Shown: positions 35,901 to 48,300 of the stretch, piece by piece
How the letters are laid out: every line of letters starts with the position of its first letter
Numbering within the stretch: position 1 is the first letter of the stretch
NCBI GenBank assembly: GCA_914767715.1
Contig: OU612066.1
Coordinates: 15,505,001-15,569,000, forward strand
Reading direction: 5' to 3'
Source of the DNA: Membranipora membranacea
Lineage: Eukaryota > Bryozoa > Gymnolaemata > Cheilostomatida > Membraniporidae
DNA: 64,000 nucleotides
Position numbers and translations under genes: made by a program
Notes under the pieces: generated by a model
What the model saw: only the letters and a program-made list of their open reading frames with translations
What the model was told of the DNA's origin: nothing
The model's database searches: none

Positions 35901-38675
35901 AGTGCTATGACATCACAAAGTCAAAGTGATTCCTCTGTTATGTTCTTTTAGTGACATCAGCAATAATTGACAGCATTGACGAGACAATCTTTATTGACTA
36001 TCAGTGTGATGAGAGCAGGTGATATTTAAAAATTATGACTCAAATAATTTCAATTCTTAGCTCATATCAATGTCTCATTGCAAGTTCTTTTGTTTCAAGA
36101 GTTATCTAATAATTCTTTTTGCTGTGCATTAGGTGACTTTGCAATCTGAAGAGATGCTGATTTGGTCACAAAGAAAAGAGACAATCGCGTCAGTCTGACA
36201 GCTCATCCTCCTTAGAGAATCAGCCACCAGTGACTTCATAAATTAGCTCATCGTCTGAATTTGCAAAATCTTATTTTTCTTAGTCATATCTTTGTTCTAG
36301 GTGATTCAATTTTGAATTTAAGCAGATAGCTATCCTCACGCAGACTTGTTTTCCTAAAACATCAGTAATCTTTTGAACTGTCCATGGTAGTTAGCTTAAT
36401 CAACATCAGATTTATTAGATAATGTTTATGATAAGTTGGAACGTCAGAGTTAATCATAATATTCACAATCCAATTCAGTTTGTTTGCAACAAAATATCAA
36501 TGAACCTAAAGAATTTCAATAATACAAAAACTTGAAACGTCACCAAAAATTTTCAACCGCATTAAAATTCTAAAACTTAATTTTGCCAAACGGATGTAGT
36601 TGTCATGATGAGAAAGGAATAGTGAAAATGGTTGTGCAATAGAATTTTTTGTTTGGTAACTTCTTCATCCATTGTGATAATGTAATAATCACTTCAAAAT
36701 GCTACAGATTTTACTTACAATTTTACTGACCAAGTCAACGTTAACCCCAAAAGATAAAATTATGATATTATCATTATTTTGCGAAGATACAGAGATGAAA
36801 GTTTGATGTGTGATTCTGGATCTCACATTTTGAGGAACTAATTAAAGATAGACTTAATTTGTGTCACTCTGTTCAAAAAATGTATAAACTCTGTCATCTT
36901 GCAAAACTGCATCAGAGAAGTTAGCTTACGTAACATATCAGGAACCAAAATTTTGACTTATGATTTTTCTTAAGCTGCATTACTGTAGTTGGCTATGAGA
37001 GTCTTTTTCAGGAAAAAAACTGGCAAAATTCCCAGAATGACTGTTAATCTTGGCATGACTGTTTGAAAAACTTCCCCATACCTAAGCCATTATTACGACA
37101 GGACAGCTATTATTTCGACAGTATCACTCATTTCTGTGACTACAGTTGGATAATCTGAATTCTTTGTCCATTTGCAGCCATAACGCCTGATTAATTAATG
37201 ATATAATGCTGTCCTCCCTCGGAAGTTCCTTCTAGAGTGCCCAACAAATCTGGGTCACTTCCTCGTTTACAGGAAAAATATGTTGTTCGATCATTGTCCA
37301 AATAACAGGGTATATCTGTGATTTCAGGGTTGTGAAATCCCAGATGATTGAAATTGTTTCGGGCATTTCACATTCACAAGATCTATCTCTGGTTATGAGA
37401 TCACTTTGCAACATGATAGGTGCATTACATGCCGTCCAAATTGAAAACAGCGAGTAAACATGTAATTATTGTTTGTGTGTAACTTGTAATAATAACTTTC
37501 GTGCATACAGAGGGGCCATTCATAATACAAATAAATAGCTACATTACTGTGTTTCTATTCTTGTCCCCTTCCCTGTTGATTTCAACCTGATAACCTCTAC
37601 AGAAAAGACACTCTCTCGACCAATCAGTTTATATCGCCTATGTTTAAACCAGATGAGATATGAGCCTCAGCCTATTCCATAAACATAAAAACCAGAATTT
37701 CATGTTTTTGCCTAATTGTACTTTTTCATATTGAGAATTTGGTGTGTGTAAACTTAACAGTGATATCACAGAGTTAGAATGTATCTCTATTCTGTGGTGA
37801 TATCAAGACATAGTCAACATTAAATGTGTTTGTACGATTTATCTTCCTTAAGGCCAACGCATTAGCATGAGTAACACTCCTGTTAATCTTTTTTTCTGGT
37901 GTGGTTTTTTTAACACATATTTATCTTAGATAACTCTGATGGGTAACTTGATATGACATGATATGACAGCTGTGCAAATGTGTGAATTGTTGTCGGTGCA
38001 ATCCCTCCTATTCTGATAATTCACAGTTAGCCGAGCTCATCTTGTTCTCATTATATAGTAGGGCATTATTGCTGACAATAAAGGCGTTTGGTCAATGAAC
38101 TATGTGACATTATGAAACGGCAATTTAGTGGGTAATTTATCAAAAAATGAGATAAGGTACTTACATACTACACACGCTCCCAGGAACAAGCTCAGCGTTA
38201 TACGTATAAAACAAAACAACCGCTAAAAAAAAGAATTACGAAATAGTAAAATACACAACAACATGCAAACCAAATATGTAGTAAAAGAAGAATAGTCCTG
38301 GTAACATTCATACTATAATCTATTTATACAGCAAAGTCAGTGCACAAGAAGACATGGGATATCATGTCATAATTACCATCATAGTTGATCAATTACTTCA
38401 TGAACATTAACATATACAAAGTAAGGCTAGAAATTGTTTTAATACTCACCTCTCTACCACGTATACCAGGTAGTACTATATAGAAACAAAATGCAGTCAT
38501 CACAAACGCTAAGATAAGTCCGGCTTCAAGCACATCAACTGTAACTGGGGTTTTCAGTTCGTCGAATCGGGACGGCCATATATTCAGCATTCGAGATGAT
38601 CCAAACCATTTTCTAAACACTATGGGATCTGGTACAGCCTCTGTTGATATGTAGATACCCATGGTGTATTATTTT
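23901..38675 (-). CDS. DUOXA: Dual oxidase maturation factor (DUOXA), 477 aa, 10 coding exons
   Basis: Start codon at 38662-38660. Exons in order: 38450-38675 (coding from 38662), 38165-38222, 33856-33990, 32158-32268, 30764-30917, 28129-28340, 26806-26922, 25295-25434, 24455-24549, 23901-24099; 1434 nt in frame. DUOXA proteins are multipass ER/plasma-membrane partners needed for DUOX exit from the ER and for H2O2 production. Visible landmarks: amphipathic N-terminus, TM1 about 46-65 ending LPGIRGRE, TM2 about 73-92, an extracellular loop with the NVNIT sequon and the family signature ERINYNERFWW, then three TMs (about 220-242, 248-270, 283-310) and a basic cytosolic tail. The last exon is less certain: reading through the exon 9 donor would stop at a TAA (24451-24453) and give 412 aa. 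Family identity rests on the TM pattern, LPGIRG, the INYNE loop and linkage to DUOX. Confidence 0.9.
24626..24729. mobile_element. Small palindromic element in the last DUOXA region
   Basis: TTAGTTTAAGTTCTCAAACT at about 24630 is mirrored by AGTTTGAGAACTTAGACTAA at about 24702, separated by about 50 bp. It lies in the intron between DUOXA exons 8 and 9. No coding capacity; probably a foldback/MITE. Confidence 0.6.
25020..25165. mobile_element. Foldback element in DUOXA intron 8
   Basis: Arms CGCTCAAACTGTG...ACATCTGGTAGT and, inverted, ACTACCAGACATTACGTAAC followed by TGTTTGAGCG. Further ctgtttgag and cactaacct blocks repeat out to 25240, close to the donor of DUOXA exon 8. Probably a degenerate MITE with internal duplications. 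Confidence 0.5.
26975..27167 (+). repeat. Dispersed repeat, copy A
   Basis: One of three same-orientation copies (others 46955-47136 and 57066-57247). It starts catgtatatctctgatcg and ends with cgatcagag...agtgtagtctcgatgtc, so the ends are partly inverted. This copy alone has taccatttgg three times in tandem. It lies in DUOXA intron 6, close to exon 7, and is antisense to that gene. Could be a MITE or a tRNA-derived SINE; see the related finding. Confidence 0.7.
27476..27488. repeat. Poly-C run (13 bases)
   Basis: Homopolymer in DUOXA intron 6. Length may be unreliable in the assembly. Confidence 0.9.
27554..27640. mobile_element. Near-perfect 87-bp palindrome
   Basis: Two arms of about 40 bp meet at gtagtttaaactac (27591-27604). 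The left arm runs attgtggt...ttaaatctctt and the right arm mirrors it to accacaat. Located in DUOXA intron 6. Such a structure is typical of a recently inserted foldback element. Confidence 0.75.
27643..27815. mobile_element. MITE candidate with perfect 15-bp inverted ends
   Basis: GATGTGACGATATAC at 27643-27657 is exactly complementary to GTATATCGTCACATC at 27801-27815. The inner right part is a (TATA)n stretch. It follows directly on the palindrome at 27554-27640, so the two may be one composite insertion. A gtgacgatatac core recurs near 32902. Confidence 0.6.
27965..28032. mobile_element. Palindrome with about 33-bp arms in DUOXA intron 6
   Basis: ATATACATAAAGCACCAGTG at the left is mirrored by CAC(A)TTGGTGCTTTATGTATAT at the right, meeting in a (TA)-rich centre near 27998. 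About 100 bp from the donor of DUOXA exon 6 (28129). Confidence 0.7.
28780..29642. mobile_element. hAT-like non-autonomous DNA transposon, 847 bp, with 8-bp target duplication
   Basis: The 8-bp sequence atctatat flanks the element perfectly (28780-28787 and 29635-29642). The element itself (28788-29634) has inverted ends CATGGGTGGGCAACCT and, on the other strand, CAGCTGTGGGCAACCT (13 of 16 identical), followed inside by an aaaggccgca block at both ends. An 8-bp duplication with CA..GGGCAACC ends is characteristic of hAT transposons. No transposase was recognised in its short open frames, so it is a deletion derivative. It lies in DUOXA intron 5. Confidence 0.88.
31876..32072. mobile_element. 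MITE with about 44-bp terminal inverted repeats
   Basis: The left arm CCTGTTTTTTGAGTTTGTTT (from 31885) is exactly mirrored by AAACAAACTCAAAAAACAGG ending at about 32062. The match extends through gcatgtcatcg and out to gttaataaa/gttagaaaa. About 197 bp, no coding capacity, in DUOXA intron 4 less than 100 bp from exon 4. No clear target duplication was seen. Confidence 0.8.
33991..38164 (-). other. DUOXA intron 2 (4.2 kb), no nested gene recognised
   Basis: The longest intron of DUOXA. It holds a GC-richer block at about 34073-34205 that stands out from its surroundings but shows no family signature, and otherwise AT-rich sequence with short uninformative frames on both strands. A segment near 35593-35640 (gagggagttcattgctgtcac) resembles one near 41815-41860 in DUOX intron 3. 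Confidence 0.6.
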
Positions 38676-38936
38676 CTGGAATAGAGTGAGTAAAAATGAA
38701 GTGACTTCTAAACATGGTAAGGATCAAGCTTCTAACACCTTGGTTTGATATCCCTTTTGCACATATGAGAAACACATACAACAATATTGCTCAACTTTCA
38801 GACAGCATATTGATGGAATGGTGATGTATTGGTATGGGTATAGCCAATCTGATTAAGAAAGTAAAAAAAAATCACAGTGATTTTTGATTATAATACCTAC
38901 AACTTGAAATGTTTGTGTAGAGGAGTCTTTACTTAC
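38676..38936 (-). other. Intron in the DUOXA 5' UTR, with upstream non-coding exon
   Basis: The - strand acceptor ...ctattccag lies 13 bases before the DUOXA start codon (exon begins at 38675), and a strong donor GTAAGT lies at 38936 downward. The first exon would therefore be non-coding, from 38937 up to an undetermined start site, probably before 39300. Inferred from splice signals only. Confidence 0.6.
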
Positions 38937-38937
38937 C

Positions 38938-39382
38938 AGGTCTCCTCCTGAAACAGAATTCTAAGAGCTTTGATCACAGACAATCTTCAGTACCCTCAGC
39001 AGAATATAGTAGCTCTGCTGCCAGTCGATCAGACATAAATTGATGAAAAGCTGAGCTTACATTTTAGTAAGATCCTAGATCAATCTTGCATGCTTTTAGA
39101 ACTCAGGGTGTGGCCTGTTTGTTTACTTCCTGTATAGACCTAAAGAAATGTGAGAGTCCTCCAATAATGTATAATGAAAAACCTTATACTTGTCTATCTG
39201 CATTTGTTAGGTCTGTAAAATCTTAGGGATATGATTGGTCAATGGTGTTGACCCAAGTTCAAAGCAACAAGTGAAGAAAGCATGCAAACCAAATAAAAAC
39301 AACAGAGACTCTTGTAGTCACTTCATCCTTGGATTCACAAGTTAGAGCTGGCGACCAGGACTTCAGCTCTCAATACAATACG
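38938..39382. promoter_or_regulatory. Shared DUOXA/DUOX divergent upstream region
   Basis: Fewer than 450 bp separate the donor of the DUOXA 5' UTR exon (38937) and the DUOX start codon (39383). The region contains gattggtcaatgg at about 39232 (an inverted CCAAT box), another ccaataat at about 39161, and an A/T-rich aaataaaaac about 90 bp before the DUOX ATG. These are motif matches only. The head-to-head spacing itself is the main evidence for a bidirectional promoter. Confidence 0.6.
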
Positions 39383-42300
39383 ATGGGGCTTAGGTCCCAC
39401 TGCCTCAGTGGAGGGCTTATACTCCTCCTTTCTTATAATGCTGTCATTTCTCAAACAGGTAAGCTAAAATGCATCATCACGATTCTTGTTGTTGATTGTT
39501 GTTGTGGCCTGCATTTAGTCCACTCCAACATCAGAAAAACTCCTTTTTCTATACTAGGCCTATAAATAGGGTCAATTATTTCTATATAGCTGATATGTTA
39601 ATTTTTAGACCCCCAATATATTCATACTTTTCATGAGATAAATTATGGCTGAAACTGGAAATATTCTTCATCTGATTTTGTTTTGGCATTATACTATCAT
39701 TTTTAATATAGATGGAATCATACATATGGAAAGAAATATTACTTGCAGTACGGTGCAAAGAGTTGAAATCTTGTCTCTTTGCTAAAACAATTGGCCTCTG
39801 TTTGTAGAATATCAGGTACCAGTGCCGTATTACGGAGAAAATCCGGAGGGCAATCTCAGTGCAGTGTGGGAGCTAGTAGTCGAAAGACATTACGAAGTAG
39901 AAGGCTATGACGGGTGGTATAACAACAGGGCACATCCTGATTGGGGTGGTGCAGGTATGTGAACAAAATAGTAAATACTAGCTGCTATGAATTTAGAGCA
40001 ATTTATTTAAAAAATTTGGGAATGAAAACACAACTAACAAACAATCGAGTTGCGTGTGTCTGCTCTGATAAGTTATAAGCTGTGGAAACGTAATATTTTT
40101 TTATTCAAACCATTCTATTCATGAGATCCTGCCAAGTGAATACAACGCACAATCGGGTTTCCTTATCACATTTGCCTTCCGTTGACCCAAATGTTTCAAT
40201 ACTCTTACATGTTTTAATATTTCCTTACATTGTTATGTAGATATGCCTATGTTGAGACGGTTGCCTCATGCATACTCGGATGGTGTATATCAGCCCTCTG
40301 GCGAGGACAGACCTAGCCCAATCGAGATTAGCAGAGCGCTTATGAATGGTACGACTGGACACTCTTCTCTGAGAAACAGAACAGCATTCTTAGTATTTTT
40401 CGGTATGTAACAAAAATAAATCTTTTGGCAAAATTTGCTATTGCTTTGCTTCCCGGTCACTCATGCGAAAGCTTAATCAAAGCCAACTGTGGACAAAGAT
40501 TGTGATTTATCTCTTGATGCAGCTTCTTATTTGCATTGCACAATACATTAGTCATCAGTCATTGTGATTATGTTATCAGACATGCTTAATTTTGCTCAAA
40601 ATATGAGATTTGTTTTTTGACTATATGGCACCCAGTGCTTAGCAAATCTGATAACATCAATTTTTTTAAATGTGTGCTCTAGTTAGACAGCATTGTTAAC
40701 ATGGATGTAGTCATATAATAGTTTGACAACTGCAATCCATTAAGGGAGGCTATGAATCCCGTATTTCAATAACTTTCCCTCATAGGCTTAGTTTGACAAC
40801 TGCAATCAATTTGAGGGTGGCCATAGATCGGCCCGTATTTCAATAGCTTCCCTCCTTATAGGCTAACCAACAAGGAAGTAGAGCCTATGCTGCACCACAT
40901 AGTTATCAAATAACATTGCAACTAAGGTTGGGCTACTGACATGACTGACATGACATACCATTACCCTATAATGTCAAAGCCATCAATTAAAATCCACAAA
41001 GTTTACCCATGTAGTAGATTATTATATGTCTCAGCAGCTTCAGAATGTTCTATCTGACTGTGCATAGACTGTAATTATTACTTCAAGTGAGCGGAAACTT
41101 GCTGTAATTACTATTTTGGTACAACTTCTTCTTCCACTGTAAGGTGTGCTTAGACTTTTCGTCCCAGTAGATAGACCCTGGGAAGGGAGGGGAGGGGGGC
41201 AGAAGTGGATATGTGGACAGATACTTGCTGAGGGGACAATCTTGGTACAAAGCTAGTTTACATAAATTTTACTATTATCAACAAATACACATTGCTATTT
41301 ACATTGCTTGTAAAATGATAGTCATTTATATAAACCACTGGGTGAGCAGGTTTTATACGCCTGAATAGAGCTTATTCAAGAATACACAATGATCGTCTCG
41401 TCTCACTAAGCTTGTACTGCGGCTAAGTGGGCTAGTTCAGAATCAAGTCCTATGCAAGCAGTAAATTAAATGACCTCTTCTCAATGAGCGCTGTGTATTG
41501 AATTAGTACTAGAAGTGATCTACTATGTAGTCTTTCAAAGCAATCATGTCTGAATTATTTGATTCCTTTGATGGAATGCATATTGAATTTCATAACCACA
41601 TTTAACTGACAAGAAAAGACAACAAACTCCAAAATCTTTAAATTAGCTGGTGTCTTCCCTGAATCAGGGAGTTTAACCATTGATTTAACATATAAAAATA
41701 TAAATAATATTCATACAAAATTTCATAATATACAAAAAACTTGAATCATAATCAAGCATGAATGTCACTCACATCATTTTAAATTTTACCGTATTTGGTT
41801 CTGGTAATAGCTCTCACCAATGAACTGAGGGAGTTCACTGCTCTCACTGCTCAAAAAAAGCTATATCACAATTAGGAGTTGCGCTCCCATCCGTAAAGGG
41901 GATGTAACTCCTTGATGATAAAGTTACTGTTTCCATTAATCTGCGTTATTTGCTCTGACTAACAGTAATGAGTAGCTTTGTTTTGATTACAGGTCAGCAG
42001 GTTGTTGAGGAGGTCTTAGATGCACAAAGACCAGGATGTCCACCAGAATATTTCAACATATCCGTACCAACGAATCATACTGACCTCAACCCGGATGGGT
42101 TGGATGACCAATACATACCCCTTCTTAGATCCAGATATGATATGGGAAACACTGGCTATAGCCCTAACTCACCCAGAGAGCAGGTATGCTTTGTAGTCAT
42201 GACCATTGTATTATTGCTATATGTATTATTGTATTATTGTATTATTTTAAAATGTATTATTGCTATGTGGAGCCATTGGTGGAACAGTTATTAGCTACTA

Positions 42301-45300
42301 GCTGCTAGGAACTTTCATAGTCTGCTGCTGATACATGAGAAAAAAGGCTTCTTTGTAGGTGATCTATGTCTATTATGTTACATTTTGGAAATATTTTATT
42401 ATCCTTTAAAACAGTAGTAACGTCACCAAACTTACAAGTCTTGATATATATTAGTTTTTATATTGTATATTACATATGTATTTTGTATATCTGTATTTTA
42501 TATTTATGTATTTTAGTTGAACGAGATTACTCCATGGATAGACGGAGGTTTGATGTATGGTATCGGTAAGACATGGGCGGATGCTTTGAGAAAATTCTCT
42601 GGAGGTCGAATGGCATCTACAAAGGACAACACGGAATCAAATGAACTTTACAATGGCAAAGATTTTCCTGCTGTCAATGATATCAGACTACCGATGGCAA
42701 ACCCTCCACCGCCAAGAGACCATTACCTGAAAAATGTCAACAGATTTTTCCGTAAGTTTGATAATAAACATTATGTTTTGATCTTCCAGATTCAGTCCCT
42801 AATTTTAGCATCAAGACACATGCGCCACAGGATAATATGACTTCTAGTAATGTCGCCTCGATGACAACAAAACAACAAAATGTTGAACTATTTATGCTGA
42901 TTGAGATTTTATGAATGGGGATGCATGGATTCTGATGACTATCCATTAATGGTTTGTTTGTTTTGCAACATTGTTGAGTGTTGCCTGATATCGAATGGAA
43001 ATTAGTAATTAAAATTGTTGCTGCTATCTATTACAGGTCTGGGAAATCCTAGAGGCAACGAGAATCCTTTCTTGCTCACTTTTGGTATTTTCTGGTACCG
43101 ATTTCACAATCACGTTGCTGACAGAATATCTGCTCTCCTCTGGGACGCGTATCGAGACTCTGATGTGAAAGATGCATTTGAATTTCATGAAGGTTACAAC
43201 CGGGAGGAATTTTTAGCACATTACGATGAGATCATCTTTAATGAGGCCAGAAAGTGGGTCATCGCAACTCATCAGGTAAGCACAGAACTGTAGATGTATC
43301 CTTACTTTTTTACACAGATCTTGTCTATGTACTTACTTACTCACTTACATATTTTTGCTAAAAGAAGTCTAGAGAAAAATTGAAATAAACAACTTTCACC
43401 TCTGATGGAATTCGCCAACGGTCTTTTTTTTTAACAACTGATAATGATAACATCATTGTTGTCATTTTAGAAAGTGATTGTTTACGATTGGCTACCATCA
43501 TGGCTAGGAACATACGAGGATGGCACAGTGTTCAACCTCCCCAAGTATAAAAGTAAGTAAGGGTGTCTTTATGCGGCTCTATGATTGGTAGTTGTACTTC
43601 AATATTCCCGGTGTTGTAAAGTTCAGTTTAATTTAAATCTTAGTCTGAGCCCCCCAGACTTTTTCCCCTCGCCCGATGGCCCCCTAAATCTATGTGTTGC
43701 ATGTGATATGATTGCATGATTACACATGGAACACAGTCTTTGATTCTACCACCTATGCTTGTCAAATTAAAGTATGAATTTTGATGAAGGGTCACTGGTA
43801 GGGGTGAGCTCCTCTTAAACTGATTTACATGTTTTATATTTATAATAATATTACATATTATATATATAATTACATAATAAATATTATATAAATATATTAT
43901 ATATTATATATTGTGTTGTGATTTACAGAGTATGATCCCAATGTGTATCCACAGATTATGCATGTCTTCCAATCTGCTGCTATGAGATTTGGACACACCC
44001 TTGTACCCCCAGGTGTATATCGTAGAAGGTAAGCCAGTCAATCGAATTCTTCGAATTTATCTCCACCTAACTCCAAATTGTTTTTTACACACTATTTGAA
44101 ACAACTTCTAGAATGTGATACTTACAGCCATGGAAAATGGTGGACAGATGGGGTGGAGATTCCAAATCTGGCACCCATTAGTCTCTCAACCCATTCCTTG
44201 TCTATTAGCCTTTAACTTTGTACAAAAAAGCAAAATACACTTGGTTGAGGTGTAATTTGTCCGTGATTTTTCTATTTTCATTAAATGATTAACGTAGTCA
44301 TTTGAAGTTTTAAGCTTAGCTTGTACACAATAAATGCCGTTTGTACTTTAATTTGAGAGATAATGGGGTTCTTGGTAGCCTTGTCCCGCAGCCACGGGTT
44401 TTGGTTAAAAACCAAAAAAACCAAAAACCACGTGACGAGCCTAGGTACTTGGAGCAGACACTGAAGCTCTGAGGTATTGCAAGCTGTTCCTTCTTAATCA
44501 GTGCTGTATTTTCAAGAAGCCACATCTTTTCCATTGCTCCGCTGCATAAGTGAACATTTGACAGAACATAACCATACCCAAAACTTTACACACATTGTGC
44601 CAGGAGCCCACGATATTATATAATGTTTAAGACAAATCAATTATCATTTTGTTCTACAGAGCCTATTTGATATACAATAATTTACTTTTAGGCCAATGAG
44701 CGCAGGAGAAGGTGAATGTGTGTTCCCAAAAAACACAATGGCATCAGGAGGCGAGACTGAGATCGGTAAGCAGGCGGTGAGGACATGTAACAGCTACTGG
44801 AACCCACAAGACCCCGTAGCAGAGTACGATATTGACGATTTCATTCTGGGAATGAGCTCACAGGTCACTGAGAGAGAAGATACGATCATCACACCTGATC
44901 TCAGAGGTATGCTAAGGATGTTATATTATATTAATATATATAATATACTATACTATATATATAATATAAATTTGTAACACAATTATTTTTATGATATGTT
45001 ATATATAATATAAGGATCATTGATATTGTATTTACTTTATTTGGAAGCTTAATTTCAACTCTCGGGCCATCGAGTTGTTGAATGTATTATGTGTTAGCCT
45101 GTCTGGACAAGCTTTGTTTGATGAGGGATTTGCCCCCCTCTCTCTTCCCACCAACAAAGATTATCAAGCCACACATTGCTAGAAGAATGTCCGGGTTGAA
45201 ATATCTTAAGTTCAAACTAAATGTTTGCCTTGTAGGCTTTGTGTTTGGCGGACTGGATTTCAGTAGGCGTGATCTGATGGCAGTCAACATCCAGCGAGGT

Positions 45301-48300
45301 CGTGATCATGGCCTGCCTGATTATAACACAGCTAGAAGAGAGTTTGAGCTGCCTGAGATTAAAGAATGGCATGAGATTAATCCGTCAAAGTGTGGCCTAG
45401 TAGACCTGGAGACTAGTGACGAATGTCAGGTAGGCATACAGAGGAGAAATAGTACTGAAAATTGGTTGTCAGTGGTTTTTTTTCATGAACTGGTCTATGG
45501 TCAACAAGGCTTGAAATCCAATCTGAAGATAATTTTAAATATAGAAATGTCTTTTCTGGAAGGTTCTATATAAATCTACAAAAATAATCTCTATTGTGAT
45601 TGTGCTATGTTTATAGACGATCCGTAACCTGAGAGATCTACACGGGGGCAGACTTGATAACATAGATATCTGGCCTGGCGGTTTGGCTGAGACCACAGGA
45701 GATGGTCCTGGTGAACTCTTCAGAACCATAATTGCTGATCAATTCCAGAGAATCCGAGATGGTGATAGGTTCTGGTATGAGAACAAACTCAATGGGTAAG
45801 CTTTTAATTTTAATCTAGTATCTCTTATAGCGTCTGCCATTATGTATACTGTATTCACAGGAGTTGTCTTCTCACATCCCATGGGCAGACAACAAATATG
45901 TATATGCATTTATTATGGATATAACCAGGGAGTTATAGATAACTATATGGGTGGGATATACCTCTCACCCTCCCTGATATAACCAAGGGGAATTTGTGAC
46001 AAAAATCCCTGTGCAATCTACATAAGAAGTTCAGCAGTATTTGTCTTAATAATGATTCCTTGGATACACCAACTGTAATTTATTAGAATATGACTGGAGC
46101 TGCCATTTTATGATGTTGGATCAATGTTTACAGATTGTTCACTGATGAACAGACAGAGGCTTTGAATAGAACTACCCTAAGGGATATCATCCTTCAGATT
46201 ACCACCATCACAAGCGATGAATTGAATGGAAATCCATTCTTTGTGCTCAATCGTATGTATTTTTAAATGGTTGTTATTTTTTATTGGTATGATGTTTGCA
46301 TGGAACTTTGGTCAAAAATTACAATGGCTTAAGCAAAGAAATATAGAAAATTTCATACTTTCACTCCGGAGTTGAAGTGTTTTATGAAGAAGTTAAGTAC
46401 ATATTGAAGGCTTACCATGACCATGAACATTTTGTATATGGTTGTGCAATAACATTCTCTGCATTATGATCCGGGAAGGTAACTCAAATTCTCTACATTA
46501 TTATGTCACAGCCTCCCGGAAGTGCAACCTCCCTGGTGCAATACACATCTGGGAGACTGTGACATCGTAATGTAGAGAATAGGAGTTACCTTCCCTTATA
46601 GGAGGCAATTTTTCCACATCAATAATTCATGCCAAGTAGAGCGTTGAATATTTTAACCATGCAAATCTGATCAAACTTTATCATAAGTAACTGCCTGACT
46701 ATAACATGCATTGGTTTTTGGGTAGTCTTTAAGAATTCTTATTTTTTTGTTTTCAGCTGAGGAGAAATGTAAGAGGATCCAGGGCAGAGCTGGGAGTGAA
46801 GGCTTCAATTTGACCACCCTCACCTGTACCAACACAACGACATGTGAGGAAATACGAACGGCCCTTGTGGCAGAGAATCCTAATATAACAAGGAACCAGG
46901 TAACAAGAAGCGTAGTGCTATCAGAGATCACACTGATCACGAAATAAACTATTGCATGTATATCTCTGATCGATAGAGAGTGAATTAATTCATTTAGTAT
47001 GAGTACCATCACAATGAGTTTATTGTGATGTCCTGTGTTCAATTTTATTAATTAGGGGTGGGTACATGTTAGGTACTGCTACTAAATTTACTCTAATGAT
47101 CAGAGATACACGTGTTAATAGTGCAATATCGATGTCGGTGTGATCTGGGATAGGGGTGACATATTTCCTCCGGAGTTGCTACTTGTTGCTATAATTGAAA
47201 AATGCCAGCAAGATTGGCCGGTCACGTTTAAACATGGAAAAAAGTGGTTTAAACAAAGAAAAAAAAGTAGAAACCCGTGTGTTGCTGTTTTGTCCCGATG
47301 GCAAGATCTCACATACCAATAAAACTTGGGAACTCTTGAGCCGTTGCCATAGATAAAAACAGTACTCCTGTTCCTAGACCTGAGGCTAAAGTGGCTGATA
47401 ATATCATTGGATAGACAGGAGCACATAATGGCCAACTCCCTTTTTATATATATGGCCGTTACTCATCGATAAGTTTACTCAAGGCTTTGTCTGATTTTGT
47501 TACTTTTTCATCTTTTACAGTTGTTGTTCTATGCCAACTGTAACAATACAAACTTCCTGGCCCCTGACCCGTGTCAGACGATGCCAACTATCAACGGTAC
47601 TAATAATCTAACATTTGTTGCGGCGTGTACAAGGCTAAGAGGCTTCGATTACTTCACCGGCTCTGAATGGCCTTACATATTGACCTTTGGATCTGTCGGC
47701 ATATTCCTTGTCCGTAAGTTGATTTGTGATGTTTGATCAATGTGAAAGCATTTTTCCAATATGTATTTCTGTAATTTTGCTCCAAGTTATGACTTGACTT
47801 AAAAATACCCTGTCTTATTCTTGTCTATGACTTGACTTGATTAAGGCTTTCTTTACAATGTTGCATGGTGAAGCGCTGCTATGTTGCACTGGCAGATGTG
47901 ATATCATTATATATGATTTTTCAGTTTGCATTCTGACCATGTATTTTCTCGGACAAAGAAGGATTCAATCTCAACAACAGCAGAAAACCGCCAGGAGAGT
48001 GGAATCTCGCAGAAAATCTGCCGACACCAGTCTACATGAAGGTGGGTGCACGGCTCAGATGGTCACAGTTAGTGATATTAATTCATGGATTAGTGATCAA
48101 ATACACAGTTCGGCTTTTTGGGGAGAAATTACATCAGTACATGTATATAACTTGTTGTCAATAATTGGATCTAGCTAAAATTCTGGCTGCTTCAACATTA
48201 TTCATTGACTGACATCTCAGTAACAACCTTTAAAAACTCAGGCAAGCTACTTGACAAATGTTTACAAGGGGTCGGCTGTAGCATTACTGAAAATTTAGAC

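Larger units (their letters stand above)
39808..45795 (+). other. DUOX: DUOX exons 2-11: heme-peroxidase-like ectodomain
   Basis: Aligned by motif to myeloperoxidase-type enzymes. The distal segment reads [19 protein letters not shown]: the Gln is kept (Q130) but the distal His position is Glu (E134). The NPRGNEN segment keeps Arg (R276) and Glu (E279) equivalents. [13 protein letters not shown] keeps a proximal-type His (H400). [15 protein letters not shown] keeps Asn (N500). The segment also carries [12 protein letters not shown] near residues 590-605, a family hallmark. Alignment was made by eye. Whether heme is bound or peroxidase activity exists cannot be told from sequence. Confidence 0.85.

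Noticed and set aside
39329-39382. Longer DUOX N-terminus starting at a TTG at 39329
   Set aside because: The in-frame ATG at 39383 directly opens a good signal peptide; the upstream stretch would bury it and has no ATG.
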